64,000 nt of DNA from Stratiolaelaps scimitus (lineage: Eukaryota > Arthropoda > Arachnida > Mesostigmata > Laelapidae): NCBI GenBank assembly GCA_019614645.1, contig JABWDB010000017.1:930001-994000 (forward strand). The letters run 5' to 3'. The notes below the pieces were generated by a model. It worked only from the letters and a program-made list of their open reading frames with translations. It ran no database searches and had not been told where the DNA came from. This document shows, in pieces, positions 1 through 14,519 of this stretch (position 1 is the first letter of the stretch; each line of letters starts with the position of its first letter). The translations under genes and the position numbers were made by a program.

Positions 1-465
1 GAGCTGCTACTTATCCTATCCACCATGGGTATAGGGTCCAGGCAGTTTGGTAGCTCTCAGCTCTCGCGAACGAGAAAACACCACTGAATTCTCTAGGCAA
101 AATCATTCAGGTTTGGCCCGGTAAATTGGCTTAACGTTCAATGTAGGTGCTACTAGCAGATCATATTTGGTAGGTATAAAACATTGCGTAGAGCAATTGC
201 TTGACTTTCATTTTATCACGTTGCCGTGCTTGGTTCGAATTCATAACGGGAAGTCCCGCATGGAAAACCAACGGTGAGTAATATGCACAACAGATTTTTG
301 ACTTTTTCATTCTCCAGGGTCAAGCCTTTGCTAGACATCATTGACATTTGAGGGGTTTATCAGAGGTATCAGCTTTAAGTGAACTTGAGCCAGTGATCTA
401 TATAGCGAAATTGATACCAAAACGCGTCGACGAAGCGGCCTCGTGTCAGATCCTACAGTAAATTT

Positions 466-530
466 TCTCGGGTTGACGTCCAGCCAAAATTTATCGTCCA
501 GCGTAGTGCTTTCGGCATTGCTTCATTAGA
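466..530 (+). repeat. Dispersed repeat family 3, copy 1
   Basis: CTCGGGTTGACGTCCAGCC, then AAAATTTATCGTCC and GTGCTTTCGGCATTGCTTC, align to the other family 3 copies (61.28 kb in the same orientation; 29.7, 34.2 and 54.2 kb inverted). Confidence 0.55.
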
Positions 531-736
531 CCCTTTAAATGCAAATTTGCAACGGCGCGGACCGAACTCGTGTGTGTACTTATGTATGTATCTCCTTCGA
601 TTGTGAGACACATACGGACGGATCATGCTACCGGGCTCGAACCCCGTTTCAGATGCTATAACTGACGAACAGGTGGCGCAACAACAGTTGCAATAAGAAC
701 TGCCATTCGACCTTGAAAAGAAAGCGTTCGAATTAT

Positions 737-850
737 TGTCAGCCAGAGGTCGCAGATTCGTGCCCCGTTGCGTGATGACATATAAGAGAACTTAGGCATT
801 GTAAAATTGCAGTTCCTTTAATAAATCAATAAAGCTTTACTTTACGTTTA
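737..850 (+). mobile_element. SINE-2 copy
   Basis: GTCAGCCAGAGGTCGCAGATTCG (B-box-like core AGATTCGTGCC) is followed by GACATATAAGAGAACTTAG, GCATTGTAAAATTGCAG and CCTTTAATAAATCAATAAAG. The same order of words occurs at 25.5, 43.8 and 59.5 kb. The tRNA-like B-box suggests a tRNA-derived SINE, but no A-box is clear. Confidence 0.65.
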
Positions 851-2100
851 CCTTTGTAAACAATGTAATAATGAAAATATATCAAAGCCACATCAGGCCA
901 CCTTTATTTAATACAGTATTAGCGATAGTTATCATACGTACGTAGCATACGTATAGTTAGCAACAAGGCTAGACATTGATTATTCGGGCTTTTGTTTTTA
1001 CTAACCAAAATACAGACCGTGACGATGTAACCAATGTATGTTTTATGTCAAGATTCGAATTTTGACGTCTGCAACAACCGTTTCACAGGTAGCAGCACTC
1101 GGTAGGGTGATCGCAGTCGACTTTTCGTGTTTCCCTACATGGGCGAGTGCCGGCTGTGTTTAAAGCCTTTAGCAAATCAAGTCCTGGTAAACTAGGTGAC
1201 GATGTCTTCTTGCTCAACAGGTTATGCTCCGCCGGTCTCTCCGTCAATTGCTCGTGTCGCGCGAACGCTGCACAGAGTCAGTACTGCCGCGAGCCGAGCA
1301 CTTGAAGGGGGTAATGCTACCTCAGCCAGCCTTACAGCGTATGCTCGAAGGTCGAGAAGCAGGTAATTGTCTTGATCACGCCATGGCTGAATTGCGCCAC
1401 AAGACAAGACAATTGCCTCATGTGGGCACTTAGTAATAACAGGGGGAAGGGCCTATGCGTCTCTCGATTCGGTTATTGCCGGGGTTCTGCGTTGGGCGAA
1501 ATTGCCTCTCCCTGAGTTGCGACACCAGCCGCAGGCGGGTTCGCTGGTATCATATACAAAAATTTACTATTCTAGTCAGTTTGCTAGATCCTGCCCCACG
1601 AGGTGAAGTTTATGCGCCCTTTTTTGTTAGCTTACACTTAGGCTTGGAGGCTATGGCAAACCGCTTTTGTAAGACGAAAAAATCCGTAAGTCTTAAGATT
1701 TCTTTAGGTTGAAAAATATATATTGATTATTTCGAGATTCTATATGTTGTAGATGAAAGTCTGCACTAATTCTTGCAATTCTACACGAATGCGGATCATG
1801 TTAGTCCTAGTTAATAGGATCACGGCTGTGCGCGGCTTGAGTTCACGTTTCCATTGCTCGAATATTTGATGCCGCTTTGAAGTGTTACGAGATGCCATCC
1901 TCAGACATTGGCATCTTTCTGGCGTATGTCTTTAACATATGCCTTAAGGTATGGGCAGCTTCTCGACAACGCGTTGAAGTCTTGAAATTGCGCTTTAGGA
2001 GTATACAATGTTAGTCCCGCACTCACGTCTTGGGATCCGTCTACGGTACTATCATACGCTCTGGCCCTCTACGACCAGAGTGGTATGAGGCGCGGCGAAA

Positions 2101-2560
2101 GTGGCGGAGGGAGAGTGCTTAACGGATCAATTGGCCGCAGTCAGCCTTCTCAATCTCTCTAGTTCCTTGAGGATTCTCTCCGTAAGGTTCGTTCGTTGGT
2201 TCCACTGCTTTTCGGCCCCCCAGGTGGATTCCGCAACGAAAGTTCCAAACCTATATGGTCAGGATCGGCAAAGCGCACATGGACATATGCGTTCTCTGCG
2301 ACAGCTGCAGGACCGGCGGGTCGAACACATCCTTCTCGAGTGCACAGTGCTGGCTGAACTGAGGAGCAGGTGCCCTACTGCGATCAGAGACAAGACAATT
2401 AGGCAAACGCTGAGTCATATGATGAGTTCCCACGACGCGTGGGAAGAGGTCACCGGCTGGTTTGGGGACATCATGAGGGCCTAGGAGGAGCTTGAAAAGG
2501 TTCGACGGGTGCGCTTCGGCGCTGACCACGGCGGAGAGAGCCACAACTAGGTACCCGGAT
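2101..2560 (+). pseudogene. Fragment of a non-LTR retrotransposon (LINE) ORF2 C-terminus
   Basis: The frame starting about 2280 encodes RVEHILLEC followed by LAELRSR and ends EVTGWFGDIMRA with a TAG at 2482-2484. This is the end of R1/Jockey-like ORF2 proteins, which have a CCHC zinc knuckle after the reverse transcriptase. The first half of the knuckle (CVLCDSC, about 2289-2309) is in another frame, so there is at least one frameshift. Upstream is not recognisable. Element is 5'-truncated and dead. The clade call is tentative. Confidence 0.65.
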
Positions 2561-5500
2561 CACAAAGGGCAGGGATAAGGGGAGAGACAGCCATTGATAG
2601 CACCGAGGCTGATGGCGCACCCCTGGATCGTGGGATGACCGGAGATTAGAGCTTCAACACCCTTTGGTTTGAAGTATTGCTTACGTCGTTCTAAACCAAC
2701 TAGGGGTGGGGGGAAAACGAGTTTTTGTGAGTTTATGAGTCTCACACTAGGTGGCAAGAGGCTTTTCTGTCCTGTGGCATGTGCATTACCCCCCAAAAAC
2801 CAAGTGGATTCCGCGAAGCCTCCAGTGCTTGAAGCCATAGTCCAGGACAGACGAAATACCCTAACTGTCTCCCACAGAGTGAGAATAGAGGAAATCATAG
2901 ACAATCCCTGCCCGTTTTAGCACTCGTCAACATAAGTTTGCCTTGCACAGGCAGATCCGTTGGGTTGCGCTGTAATTGGCTCCGCCTCATCACAAAGGCA
3001 CATTACAACGACCGACGTTGCCTGGAGCAATGCGATTGCTGAAGGGAGGGGAACGCCGGATAGAATAACATGAAGAACCTACACTCACTCGATTGGTTCA
3101 AGATTTGTCGCGAAGTGTTGGACCGAGCACGCTCAGCACATGCTGCGGAAAACTTGTGACGTACCGCAGTGGATCTACAACTAAGGGAACAGAGCCTTCT
3201 CAGCAGCCGATGAATGCTTGTAGATACCTACACAACGCGTCCTTTAGGCGTCAGAAAGATCACTCTATTGTGCCAGAGTTGCCGAGCCTTAACGCGATTG
3301 TGCGGTTTATTGCAATACACCGTCGAGAGAGACAACAGAGAGAGAGAGAACATGTAGGCGCGATCGTCACGTCTACATAAGCCCGATGGATTCATATGCT
3401 AGCAGTCTCAGTTAAGCTACCCCACTATTACAGCCCGTGGCTGATCACGGCCTAATCTTCTCCGAATATCATATAACATCTAGAAATGATATTAGATATG
3501 TGAGATCATAGGCAGGCGATGGGCCAGAGAGAGCATGTCTATTGGCTTCTTTATAAACAAATGGTATCTTATAGAGAACCGCGCGTGAGGTCGGTCTTGT
3601 AGACATCGCAGCAGGAGGGAAGGAGATCTCCTCCACGATAAGTCCTCTTGACATTTTATAGGCTGGCGCAGGAGCACGTACTTTATACAGTTTGTCTACG
3701 GGCAGCAGGTTATCCGAGGGATATATATATATATATGGACGAGACTTCTGCGACGCCTAGCGAAGATTGCTCTCAGCGCGTCATTCTCCGAATTGTGTGT
3801 TCTACGGAATATGCTATTGTAACCCCCACCCCAGACACGAAATGCCTGGCTTAGAGCTGGAGCAAACAGCACTTTGTAAACAATGAACGATAGTCCTTTG
3901 AGATACCAATCTCTCTTGAGTCGCCTCGGTGCTGCAGTGATAACGTACGATTTTGACAATAGGCCTGTCAAACGAGCCTGTAATTTTACAGTATCCCTAC
4001 AGTATCCAATATTTTCGACCCGCAAGATTAGAATTGAGCGAAGATTCCGATAACACTGTAGCAGCTCGATGCAGTTGTGTGCGCATTATCCACACCCCAC
4101 AACATGTTCGTTTATGGATCTGAATATCATCGCCGTACCCTTTATACAAGATTTAAAGATCGCTTTTTGACCATCACCAATGTGGTGTCACCACACGGTT
4201 CTACACGCGGTGGCTCCCGATGCAAGACCCTCGAGACCGCTGATTTCGTCGATATGCTTGACTGAAATCACATTTGTTTGTTCTTCTCTCAGCGAATCTG
4301 TAGAAGTCATCAATAAGGCAACTGTTTAAGGTTATTTGTAAGAAAATAGATTGGAGGCGTGACGGCAGTGTTATTCTGTACTGAAAACGTAATATAAAAT
4401 ATCTATAAACACCTGAACATATTGTCGTACGTTATCTTAATGTTCTAGCAACTCGACAGGTGGCTGTAACAGAGGCACCAGTCTTCGCAGAGGTTAAACA
4501 GTGGGGCGAAATAGATGACACGGAAATGTAGGCAAGCAAAGTGAGTTGCTGTGGGGCCTTTGTAGATTTTGAAAAAAAAACCTAAGCAGACGTTATATTA
4601 TAGTTAATCATATGCTGGTTTAGATACTGCGATATAACTTCTGTGAATATGCTCATAGCAATGTAGATCGGCTAAAGCAACGCAATACTATATATGTAGT
4701 ATAATATATATATATATATATATATATAAATTAACTCGTCCCACTTCGTTGCAAAACGAAGATTTTTGGGAGGCGAAGTCCTACCTCGCTGGATGCGTAC
4801 CCATGGACCGAACAGTGTCCAGGCAAGCACCAATTGAACGGTGATGCAAAAACTCAATTATTCTACGACATGACCATAAGAAATCTGTTCTTTTACAATT
4901 CGAATGTCGACGTATGTAGTTCTTCACGTACTTTTCAACGTTGGCACGAAACAGATATTATCTGCTTTGCAGGTATAGTACCGTTAAGTATACATAGCGT
5001 GCGTGCCAAACGTATTGGTAGCTATATGCGTCTTTGGAGTGCCACATCAACGAGTTATGACATGCAGATGACATTTACTTATAGCGTGTCGCACATCTTC
5101 GAAAAAAGAGAGCGTTCAAATTCATTGAATTCGCTGCCCCTCAATACTTAACACAGCACCCTGTATATCGTAAACGTTCATACCGCTAGTCTATGACATG
5201 CTACCCGATAGACAAATAGATAGGGTATATTTCATCAAGATTAACTATGTTAAGTGTCGTGACATTTCGATATTCAAGAATACGTGCTTGTATTACAGTT
5301 GAACTCATTCTACTCTATTGTGACCAGTCATAGAATCCATTTCGGTATCGTTCGCGTCGAGCCATCGCACCCTCAACTATTACGTATTGCACTTTTGAAC
5401 GTGGGCACGCATCAGCTCGCAAACATCCACAAATTCGGAGTCGTCCACGGCCACCCTCACTGTTCCCCCCGTCTCTGCCGCCGCGAAAATGTCGTTCACC

Positions 5501-8500
5501 AATCTCACAAGCGCATCCTGTCTACAGCGAAATTTATTGACTAACAACAAATATCAAAGATCGATATCAATGCGTCAGCAGTGGCAGCAACCGACCCTGA
5601 AGGCGGAATTCGAACGCCTACTCTGGACGCCATCCTGTGGGGCCTCTGGTGGCAAGGGCCTTTCCACAAGGACGATTTTGTAGGAGAAGGCAGCCGCCGA
5701 CGGTCGACGTGCGCGTGGGTCGTGGCGTCAGTTGGGACTCTATTCGCGGAGTAACCTTTGCCCACAGCAATTAATCAATAAGAAGCTACGTATTGATGGT
5801 ACTTGCGGCCGCCGTCGCACAGACGATCTGAGAGCCAGTCTGATCGACAGTTTTAGTTGTGATTTATGTTGTTTTCTAGGCCAGATATGAAGGGACGAGT
5901 TTACAAGGTCAACTTCGTGCCGACAAATAACATCGTACTCTGGCCAATCTCGACAGGAAACTTCGACAAGGCGAGGTTCTTCCAAGCTAAAAGAGGTAAA
6001 TTGGATTCAAGAGTTTCATTGAAATTCGTGCTTCTCTTCAACGCAAGTCAAAAGAACATTTTGTTGAGCAATGGATAGAGCGCGAATTATTGATATTTGG
6101 AGATTTGAAAATCGTTCTGAATACTGGAGGTTACAATTTATTCCCTTGAATTACGTGTAGGTTAAATTCGAAATTAGCGGTAGTTTCAACACCAAGATTT
6201 ATAGCTGAAGTAACTACCCGCCGAACCTAAGCTCCGGTCCTTTATCCTTGGTCCCATTATAGAGATCGTTAATTTCTGTCTAAGAGACTCTATGATTCTT
6301 CCCAGTGCATACGGGGCCATAACGTTGAACGTTGTCAGTACAAAATTTCAACGGTATTCTTACTACTGGACTAACTTTCTTTAGGTTATGACAAAACACA
6401 AAGTATCAGTGGACAAGGACGAGGTATACGAAGTACAACCACAGGGACAGTTTTCAGCAATGCTAACGATGTTATTCGGTTTAACTTTGTAAGTTCTATT
6501 TATTAAATCGCTATTGATCCACCTGATAGTCCACGAAAGATTATGAACATGAGGGTCATGAAACAACTGCTCAACTCCCAACAATGACCGCATCACCTTC
6601 CTTCCAATAGTTCTGCTCTATGCCGGTAGGCTAAAGGCAGTAAGATTTAGCCAGATTTAGTAACTTCTATAAAAAAAAACTGAGAAATTAATTGCTCTAA
6701 ACGCTGACCTGATTCCGGAGTTGGACAGTTTGTTTGGACAAGAAGTCTTCGACACGATTTCGCTCATGAGTCAGTCAGAAATCGAATAACACTCCGCGGG
6801 CATCTCGAGTTAATTATTTAGACACTGCGTTATAAATATATGAGTCATTAAACGTATCATTCGCTTGGTACCAGTTGACTATTCAATTGATTTGAGATAC
6901 ACTGAAATCACTGAGAGCTACAGCGGGCGCAAGAACATCGCGCACTCCTTGATAAAGAATCTGCACATAGATTGAATGGGATTTCTGCTACCGGTGGACC
7001 CATACCATCGTTTAAAGTCGAATTATGATCCATTATAAATAGCAACTACAATGGCCTGTTGATCGTTATAATTAACCAGGTGAGGTCGAGCTGGGAGCAC
7101 ACTAGCCGAAATGATCCTCAGGGAGAAGGACAGTCTAGAACGGGTGCGGATAGCAGAGCTGGCCCGAAGGGAAAATGCCGGGAACCCACTCGTTGCGGCT
7201 GGGCGGGAGGGTTCGCCCCAAAGGAGGAACTGAGGGGTAGGACATGGTTGGAATCAACTGCCGGTCCCTGCAAGGCACTGACTGAAGTAAACTTTTGACA
7301 GTCCCGGTCAGTGCCCCGAGTCGAAATCGGTTCTGGGTTTAGTCAGTAAGAGTCTGACACTACCAGGCAAATACCTTAATGTGAGGCCTCGTGTCCATGC
7401 AGGATTTACCTTTAATCTCTTAAAGAAAGTGAGGTCGAACCAATCTCTAGGGTGTCAACTTTATAAATCGATCTAGAATAAAAATATAGACTATTTGACG
7501 CTACTGATATGGGGCCTAGTGACAGTTCCAAATTATTATTGGTATATTTACTGGTAATCTTATTAAATAAGGACGTAACTAAATTCCCTTTAGTGAATCG
7601 ATGATCCAATTTATTTGCTGTTATCTGACGTCCTGGCTCCCTCCGCCGTTGCTCGTCGTTAGACTTCACGAACAGTAAGGACAAGAAACCCGAAAATGGT
7701 CGCCAATAACTAGAGGGTGCTGTTGCCTTTCGTGACGCGCTGTCTGGGAACAAACCTGTGGCATTCAGTTGTTGCGAGGGGTCCCCTTTGCCTATTCAAC
7801 GTCAGTGATTAACGTGGCTGTATTTCTCCTGTTTCATCACGCACTGATTGAGAGGGTCTATGTACCAGAGTACGAAATGCTTTCTTTCGGCGATACACCG
7901 AATCTGCTTTCAGTGTGCCAGAAGAGACCATGTGTGCGGTTTCCACCCACTGCCTCACAACCCAGAAATCTACATGCACTTCGACCGCTGACAGCGGCTT
8001 GGCGACCATCTTGTACTAAGCGGTTGTACTGAGGTGGATACCGTCAGATGCAGCCATATCATCATCATCTAGAACATGAACCCATAGGAACCTGCAGTTC
8101 TCCTTCGAAAACGAAGACTGCGACTTTCTAATCGCAGTCATTACGAGAGTTCGTCAATAATTTCGACCATTTATATCGAAGGTTAACCGAGTGGAGCAGG
8201 CAGCTAGACAAGTCCCATTTATTTTATAGGAAACGGCAAGAAAATCGACTTCATAAATGCGATTTAAAGTAGTCTGTGCGTCTCGAACGTACTTCATGCC
8301 ATTGGGTACTGCGTGGAGAATAACGTCGACTAATGTCCACCTCGCTAGCCAAATCGTTGGAGATGCTGTTTGACAAAGTTCGACGATAGCTGCCCCTCGC
8401 ATCTCTCTCTCCGCGCTAGTTACACTAATTGTCGTTCTTACAAGGGAACGATCTGTCGAACACGGGCAACCCATCTAGCGAGGTTGTAATCACCACAAGC

Positions 8501-10159
8501 GATGACAGCCATATGCGTTCGAATGGAAGACCTGTTAGAAACACGACGAATCTCGATGATGAACTCTCCTGTTCATTTTGTGATGTCATCACATCGAATG
8601 CATGCTCATCAATACCCTCGTTAATGTAATTCAAGGCGGCGGGAAATATTGCATCGGGGAGAATTGGGACATCATGAACGCAAATAGGATATTATCCCAC
8701 TCCGGGGGAGCACATCGATGATCCGAGTTTGATGTCCGGGTAATGACGGTCACCAAGGCGGTTGCTGCGTGTATTGTATTGTATTGATTTTTGTCATTGG
8801 CTCATCGATCTTTCCTGCCCATGAGCAGACTCTATGGAATATGTTAGATGGAACCGTTGTCGCCTCAGATCGCCTCGTCTGTTTATATGTGCAGCTATCC
8901 CTTGATATTCAAGCTGTTATTTCGTCTCCCCGTATTTCGATATCGTGTTCCCAGCTTCATAGACCCTGCCGTATTCTGGCCGTATCCAAAACCAACGCTT
9001 TGCTCAGTAAGTCACTGGCGAATTGCGGTCATTTTTGAAAATATATTCGTTAGACACACACTGGACAATTCGTCACGTGGAAGCTTCTCTACCATATACA
9101 GCTCAACATTTTTTACTCAAAAATCGACACAGTGCTTGCCTATTTCGTCACATCGAATGCACTCCAAAGCCGCAAAGCGAAGTTCAGCTGTACGAAACAT
9201 CCAATATCAGTAGTTCACCCCCCCCCCCTCCAATCAATATGAAACGGAGTACTGCTCAAATGCAGTTGGTTTCAGTTGAGGCCCTGTAAATATTTTTTCC
9301 GAAATCCAAAGTTCCAGCTGACAACAAACGCCTATGATCGACGGTCTCTCAAAAACCATAAGTAACGACGGGACGTCTGCATAGACGAGCTTATAATTGT
9401 TTTTCAGACAAAATAAATTCTACCTCGTAGTAGCAATGCGTAGTGTAACGCAGAAACTCAGCACACTCAGATGAGCACTCATTGCGGTGGACTTACGTCG
9501 AGTACACGGTTCTCTCAATCGCCACGTTTCGTTCCATACGTCGAGGACCTGTTATTGTCTTCATTATGCTTCTTTTATGTCGTCTACGTTGCCATGTTTT
9601 GCATGCGCTAAACACAAACCGAAATGTGCTCATATTGATGTGGCTGTTCTTCCAAACATAATGCCCGCTGTCATCGTGAAGGACACATTCACCGCTTGGA
9701 GGAGCTGCTTCTCATGGTCATATTTACTACTATATAAATATCCATTAAGCAGGACGTCTCACAATGGCCATCCCTGAGAAAAATAGAAAGATTATTTAAA
9801 TATTTATATATATATATTTTTTAGATACGTGAATCACTGTTCATTATTTTTCACGCACAACATTTTGACATCACAACTCGTGTTGTTATTGCTTTTAGCT
9901 AGATTTTTCTCTAAGTATATCATATCACAATTCCCGAAATACGCCAACCTATCATGACGCCCAATCGCATATTAAACTTTGTCAATTCCACGAATGACCA
10001 GAGTTTCGTTTCTGGCAGAATGAGCCGAATCCGCTCTTTGGGTCGTCCGGCCGCCACCACACACAGCTCCCCGTACAACGGCTGGATAATCCGTGTCGTT
10101 GATGAAGCATTCATTATACATGTTACCACTTTCGCGCAGACTCATCTCGTTCACAATTT
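2561..10159. other. No supported gene
   Basis: AT-rich to neutral DNA with only short open frames and a TA run near 4706-4727. A region at 8150-8640 has open frames on both strands, including a minus-strand 106-codon frame, but no family match I can defend. I see no SINE or RNA gene. Confidence 0.5.
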
Positions 10160-11430
10160 GTGCCTGTATTTATTCTCCTAATCAGATCGCTACTTGGTTT
10201 TACCCCGCCCCCAGGTAATCAGTTCGGCGCTTACTGCTTACATACAGGATTCTCTCTGTGTGTGTGTGTGTGCGTCATGATACAACAAGAAGCAAAAACA
10301 CGCCAACTTCTTACCCAAGCAGCATCTGCATTGCATAACGACTCTGTCGTGGGTAGACGCGTAGGACGTCATTGCCAGAGTGAGCATCAACCGCCCCCCC
10401 GTCTGGTGGTCACCCATCGCACACTCTCAACATTGATTTCACCCAGTCGTTCTATCGTGTGGCGGCCGACGCCTCGCCGTGAATTGAATGTGACTTACAC
10501 CCCCACGAGTGTGAACAACTCCAGGAACCGGCAGCACTTCGCGGCCAGCCAGCGTCGACCCCGGGACAGAAACGCCTTGCCCACGACTGTGCTCGTACTT
10601 TTTCGCTGGGCCATTGCGATTTAGTGCACTAGCTGGGGCATAGCTGTTCAGCATTTGTGGCAGCACTTCATTTGTCGCCAATTAGCTCAATCAGTGGGGG
10701 CTTGCGCCAACGCCAGCGGCTGGTTGCTTTGCAATTGCAATTCGGCTGCCGCCGTCCACGTTTGCCTCTGCCGTCGTTGGCGTCGCCGCTGGTGCCCCTC
10801 CCGCTACCGGCACCGCCACGAAGTCCTAACCACCACACATGCGCATAATTACATGTGCGACAGGCCCAGCAGACGAGCGACGTCGTATTTACGATTCAGG
10901 AGCCTGCATCGTATTAACCGCCGTCGAGTCCATCAGGCCATTCATAATCAAGCGCGCGCGTCCTCCGTGAAACGTCCGCCGGCGTCCGCCCACTAGCAAA
11001 CGCAGCCTTTAATTGGAATCGAGCAGGACGCAGCCGAGATCTATGTCGAGCGCGCCGCACCCCAATGGCACCGAGAACGGATGGGGGGAATCGGCGCGGA
11101 GCGCCTCCTCGTCTACCTCGACCACCCCTGACACCCTTGCCCTTTGCAGATTCCCCTGGAACAACCCCCGTCAACCTAGCCATCTATAGCATACGATCTA
11201 CGCACCCTACCCACGCTATGTATATAAATATTGGACGTAATCCAGCTGATTCAGCACGACCCGAAGCTCCCCAGGTCCCGATACACCACCACCACTCGTA
11301 ATCGGATGGATGCCCCGGCAGTGTCTACTCGAAACTGTCTATGCCCACTGCTCGCTGCCGGGCAGGCAAGCAAACATGCACGCAGATTATTAGGTAGACA
11401 GGCAGAGGGCAGCAGCAGCAGCAGCAGCAG
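10160..11430. other. GC-rich, low-complexity island about 5.5 kb upstream of the start codon
   Basis: The base composition shifts to high GC with C-rich and CGCC-rich runs, a (TG)n run at 10256-10271 and a CAG run at 11409-11430. Open frames appear on both strands (plus 10160-10624, minus 10914-11183), as expected by chance in GC-rich DNA, and none resembles a known protein. It could be an alternative first exon or promoter of the Dpr-like gene, but no splice link is visible. Confidence 0.25.
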
Positions 11431-14400
11431 TTGAGGCTAATGCATTGTATTTGCATATGGCTATATTCTTATGTGGTAAAGTAGGCCGATAAACGTACCA
11501 TTACGTCGTCGTCTGTGGATGTACGCGTGCAATAGAGTGTGTGGACGAGTTCTGTGAATTGGAATATTAATTTCAATTCGAGATTCAACAGAAATACTAT
11601 TGTACGACTGCACTACTAGGCATTGTGTTATATTAATCGTTGATCGCGTACACATGAACTCGATGGTAGGTCGTTGCTCATTCACGTTACATTGTTATCA
11701 TGTTACAGTTGTACAAAGTGGCGACGCGATACCATTGCGCATCATGGGTCAGAGAACGAAAGTACACGGTTTGGATTTTACCTGGTGCAATTTCTTTATT
11801 ATTGAATTGTCAGTTTCTCATATATATATATATATAGCAGAGGCGATGCCCGTCGCACTGCCGCTGTTAGCCCAACACTCGCCGGGGGAGTGATTGAACC
11901 TGAACATCTCCGAGGCCCCTTTAAATGTAAGGGCCATTCTAGGAGATTATGCGGGGGACAAGCGGAGAATCTATTTACAGAGTGTTTACAGACCAGGTCA
12001 ACATGAATTTGAGCGCTGTCAAATTTGTCACGACTCCGAGATGGAGTGTGTGCAGGTTACCGCGCACACGTAGCACAGTCGGCATGTCTCCCTTTGCGCT
12101 GTCACTTCCCTCGATCCTTATGGACGTCTCCAAAGGGGAAATTAAGGTATGGTCGAAACAGTTTGAATAGAGCCTTTATTGGGTGACACGTGCAAACGAT
12201 AAACTTGTTCTTTCAATATATATTCTACATATAACGTTGAATAATGAATTATAAATTAATTTTTGAGTGGGGGGACCGACCGTTTGAGACGTCACCGTTG
12301 GTGGCGAAGCCGAGCTGAATTCCGCTCTTGTCAAACATCGTCATGTTAATAGACGATGCCCATGACGTCACCGCAGGCCAAAACGCGTAACGGCCTAACG
12401 GCATCAAGAGTCCTTCCGTTCGTGAGATCAAATTCGATTGGAGCAACGGTAGTTGAAAATTGTGAGCTGGGAAATTCGTCGATTTCGAGAAATCTTCGAT
12501 CAAACCGTCCCGCAGATATCCGAAACCGTAGAACGATTAGATCCACTCACGTGTGCGCCTTTTAAATCAAGTAGATTGGATCGCCTCATATGGCCATCGT
12601 CTCGTCACGTCAGCAAACAGCATGAAAGGTCACTGCATTTCATATTAACAAAGGATTCGCTTCAATTGTAGGGACTCTATTGTAATCTGGCATTCACTTA
12701 CTTTAAGGAGAGAGCGAGCATCAGCCTCGCTGATTCGACGCTCTCCGGCCTGTGTGCCCGCCTAGGTCGCAACCCATATCATCTACTAACACATCTACCA
12801 TTATTATTAATTGGACTAATAATTAATTTGGCTGCTTGCGGTAGTAGCAGCGTACGCAGTTCGCTATTCCGTCATAATTCCCGTATCGCTCTCGCTGATG
12901 CGACCCTTAAAAAGACAGTTCATATCACCCTTCCGTCTCGAATATAGCTCGAGTCACTTTACGAAATGGCGGGTGTCCAATACAAGCGTGCTCTTGTCAC
13001 CATCGATCGTCAGTCGGCCAGCCGTAACCCAACCATAACGTACCAGCGGTAATGTACACATTTGTCGACGTGCGCATCTCAATCATGTGACACCATAGTA
13101 TCCCATAGCATGTGTACAATTGTATCCATTGTAGTATACGGACGTCATTTTTAGCTTTAGGTGCATATTTTCGATTCGTTAAACGAAAAGTAAATATTCA
13201 ATTTCAGCAGCATATTTATTTCACACGGATCTGTTTTCAGAGGACAAGCGTCCTCTGCGTGTTGTGCCGGTATGAGGCAGTACTAGAATACAGGAGGTAA
13301 TCGTTACTGTGTATCGGTATGCGACCTATAGGAATGTACAGTTAAGTGGTTATCTGTGCTGGTATGCCTGTTAGTGCAGACTTGCTTGATCCACAGATGT
13401 TAGAATATAAACACAGGGTGAGATAAGCGTGAGCGGTTGTCCATTCGAGGAGGCACGATAACGGAATTGAGGACACAATCCCTGTTACAATGGGAGACCT
13501 GAATCAATCGCCTATCGACTGGGAGACCCTGAACATAGCACTTAAGAGCGGTAGTCGAGAAGCCGAGCGAAGTCGTTCTTATGAACTGAGGGGTGTGATA
13601 CTTCTGTGCGATACTGCTCGACTATATAATGATGATTCGGTGTAAGATTATGGCGAAGGCTTTACATACAGTAAATTTATTGTTAAAAAATGTTACGCCA
13701 ATCGTATGACGAGGACTGTTTTCTCAATATTGTGTTTTATTATTAAAAGTATTATGTGATTATTGTATTTTGAGTAAAAGTATTATTAATTCAAGTACTT
13801 ACATTTTCACAAATCAGAAAGACACACACACTTTTTTTCGTACGATATAAAGCCGTATAATAAACGAACGGCTCTTTGATTCCGGCACCTGATGAGTAGG
13901 TTTGGTACAAGACGAATTTGCGGGCCAAACTTTATGCATTTGAGGTGCGCTCCACAAGTATGCTGAAAGACAGCTCTAACAAGCGACCATACTAGAAAGC
14001 GCAGCTTTTAATCATAGATGTTTACTCACATGTGGCAATTTTTTATTTGTGTTTCCCACAATTTCCTCACTACCTATTGCTGCCAATTTTGAATGCATTA
14101 CACTACGAGCAGGAGGTGCATTATGACGCTGTACTTATGTGCAAAGCTGACTGCTCCGAGCCCAGGTGCTGATTTTAAAATCGTTTCGAAAGTCACTGAG
14201 GCTCACTTGCGCATCGAAGTCAGTGAGAATGATAACATAGAGTGGAGCTATTACAACAGCCGCGGCGTCCTGAGCCCTCGGGTTTCGCAAAGATAGAGCT
14301 GAAAAGAATATCTCCTTAATTGTGTATTCACATACCTATCTTTATATAAGCTAAATTGAAGTGCCTTTAGATTTAATGTACCAGTTACCCCTCCTCTCTC

Positions 14401-14519
14401 CTTTACGCTGTCGATATCTCGTTATCAAGTTAATTCAAACAGAAGTATATTTACAAATAGCAGTGTGAGCTTCTACAACAAACAGCAATTTATTCATTCC
14501 GCCGAGTAACGATGATAAG
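11431..14519. other. No supported gene
   Basis: Only short frames, a TA run at 11820-11836 and AT-rich stretches near 13680-13870. Nothing recognised. Confidence 0.5.

Noticed and set aside
8154..8634. Possible LINE endonuclease remnant on the minus strand
   Set aside because: A GDYNLAR-like word is present but the rest does not align to an endonuclease domain in a way I can defend.
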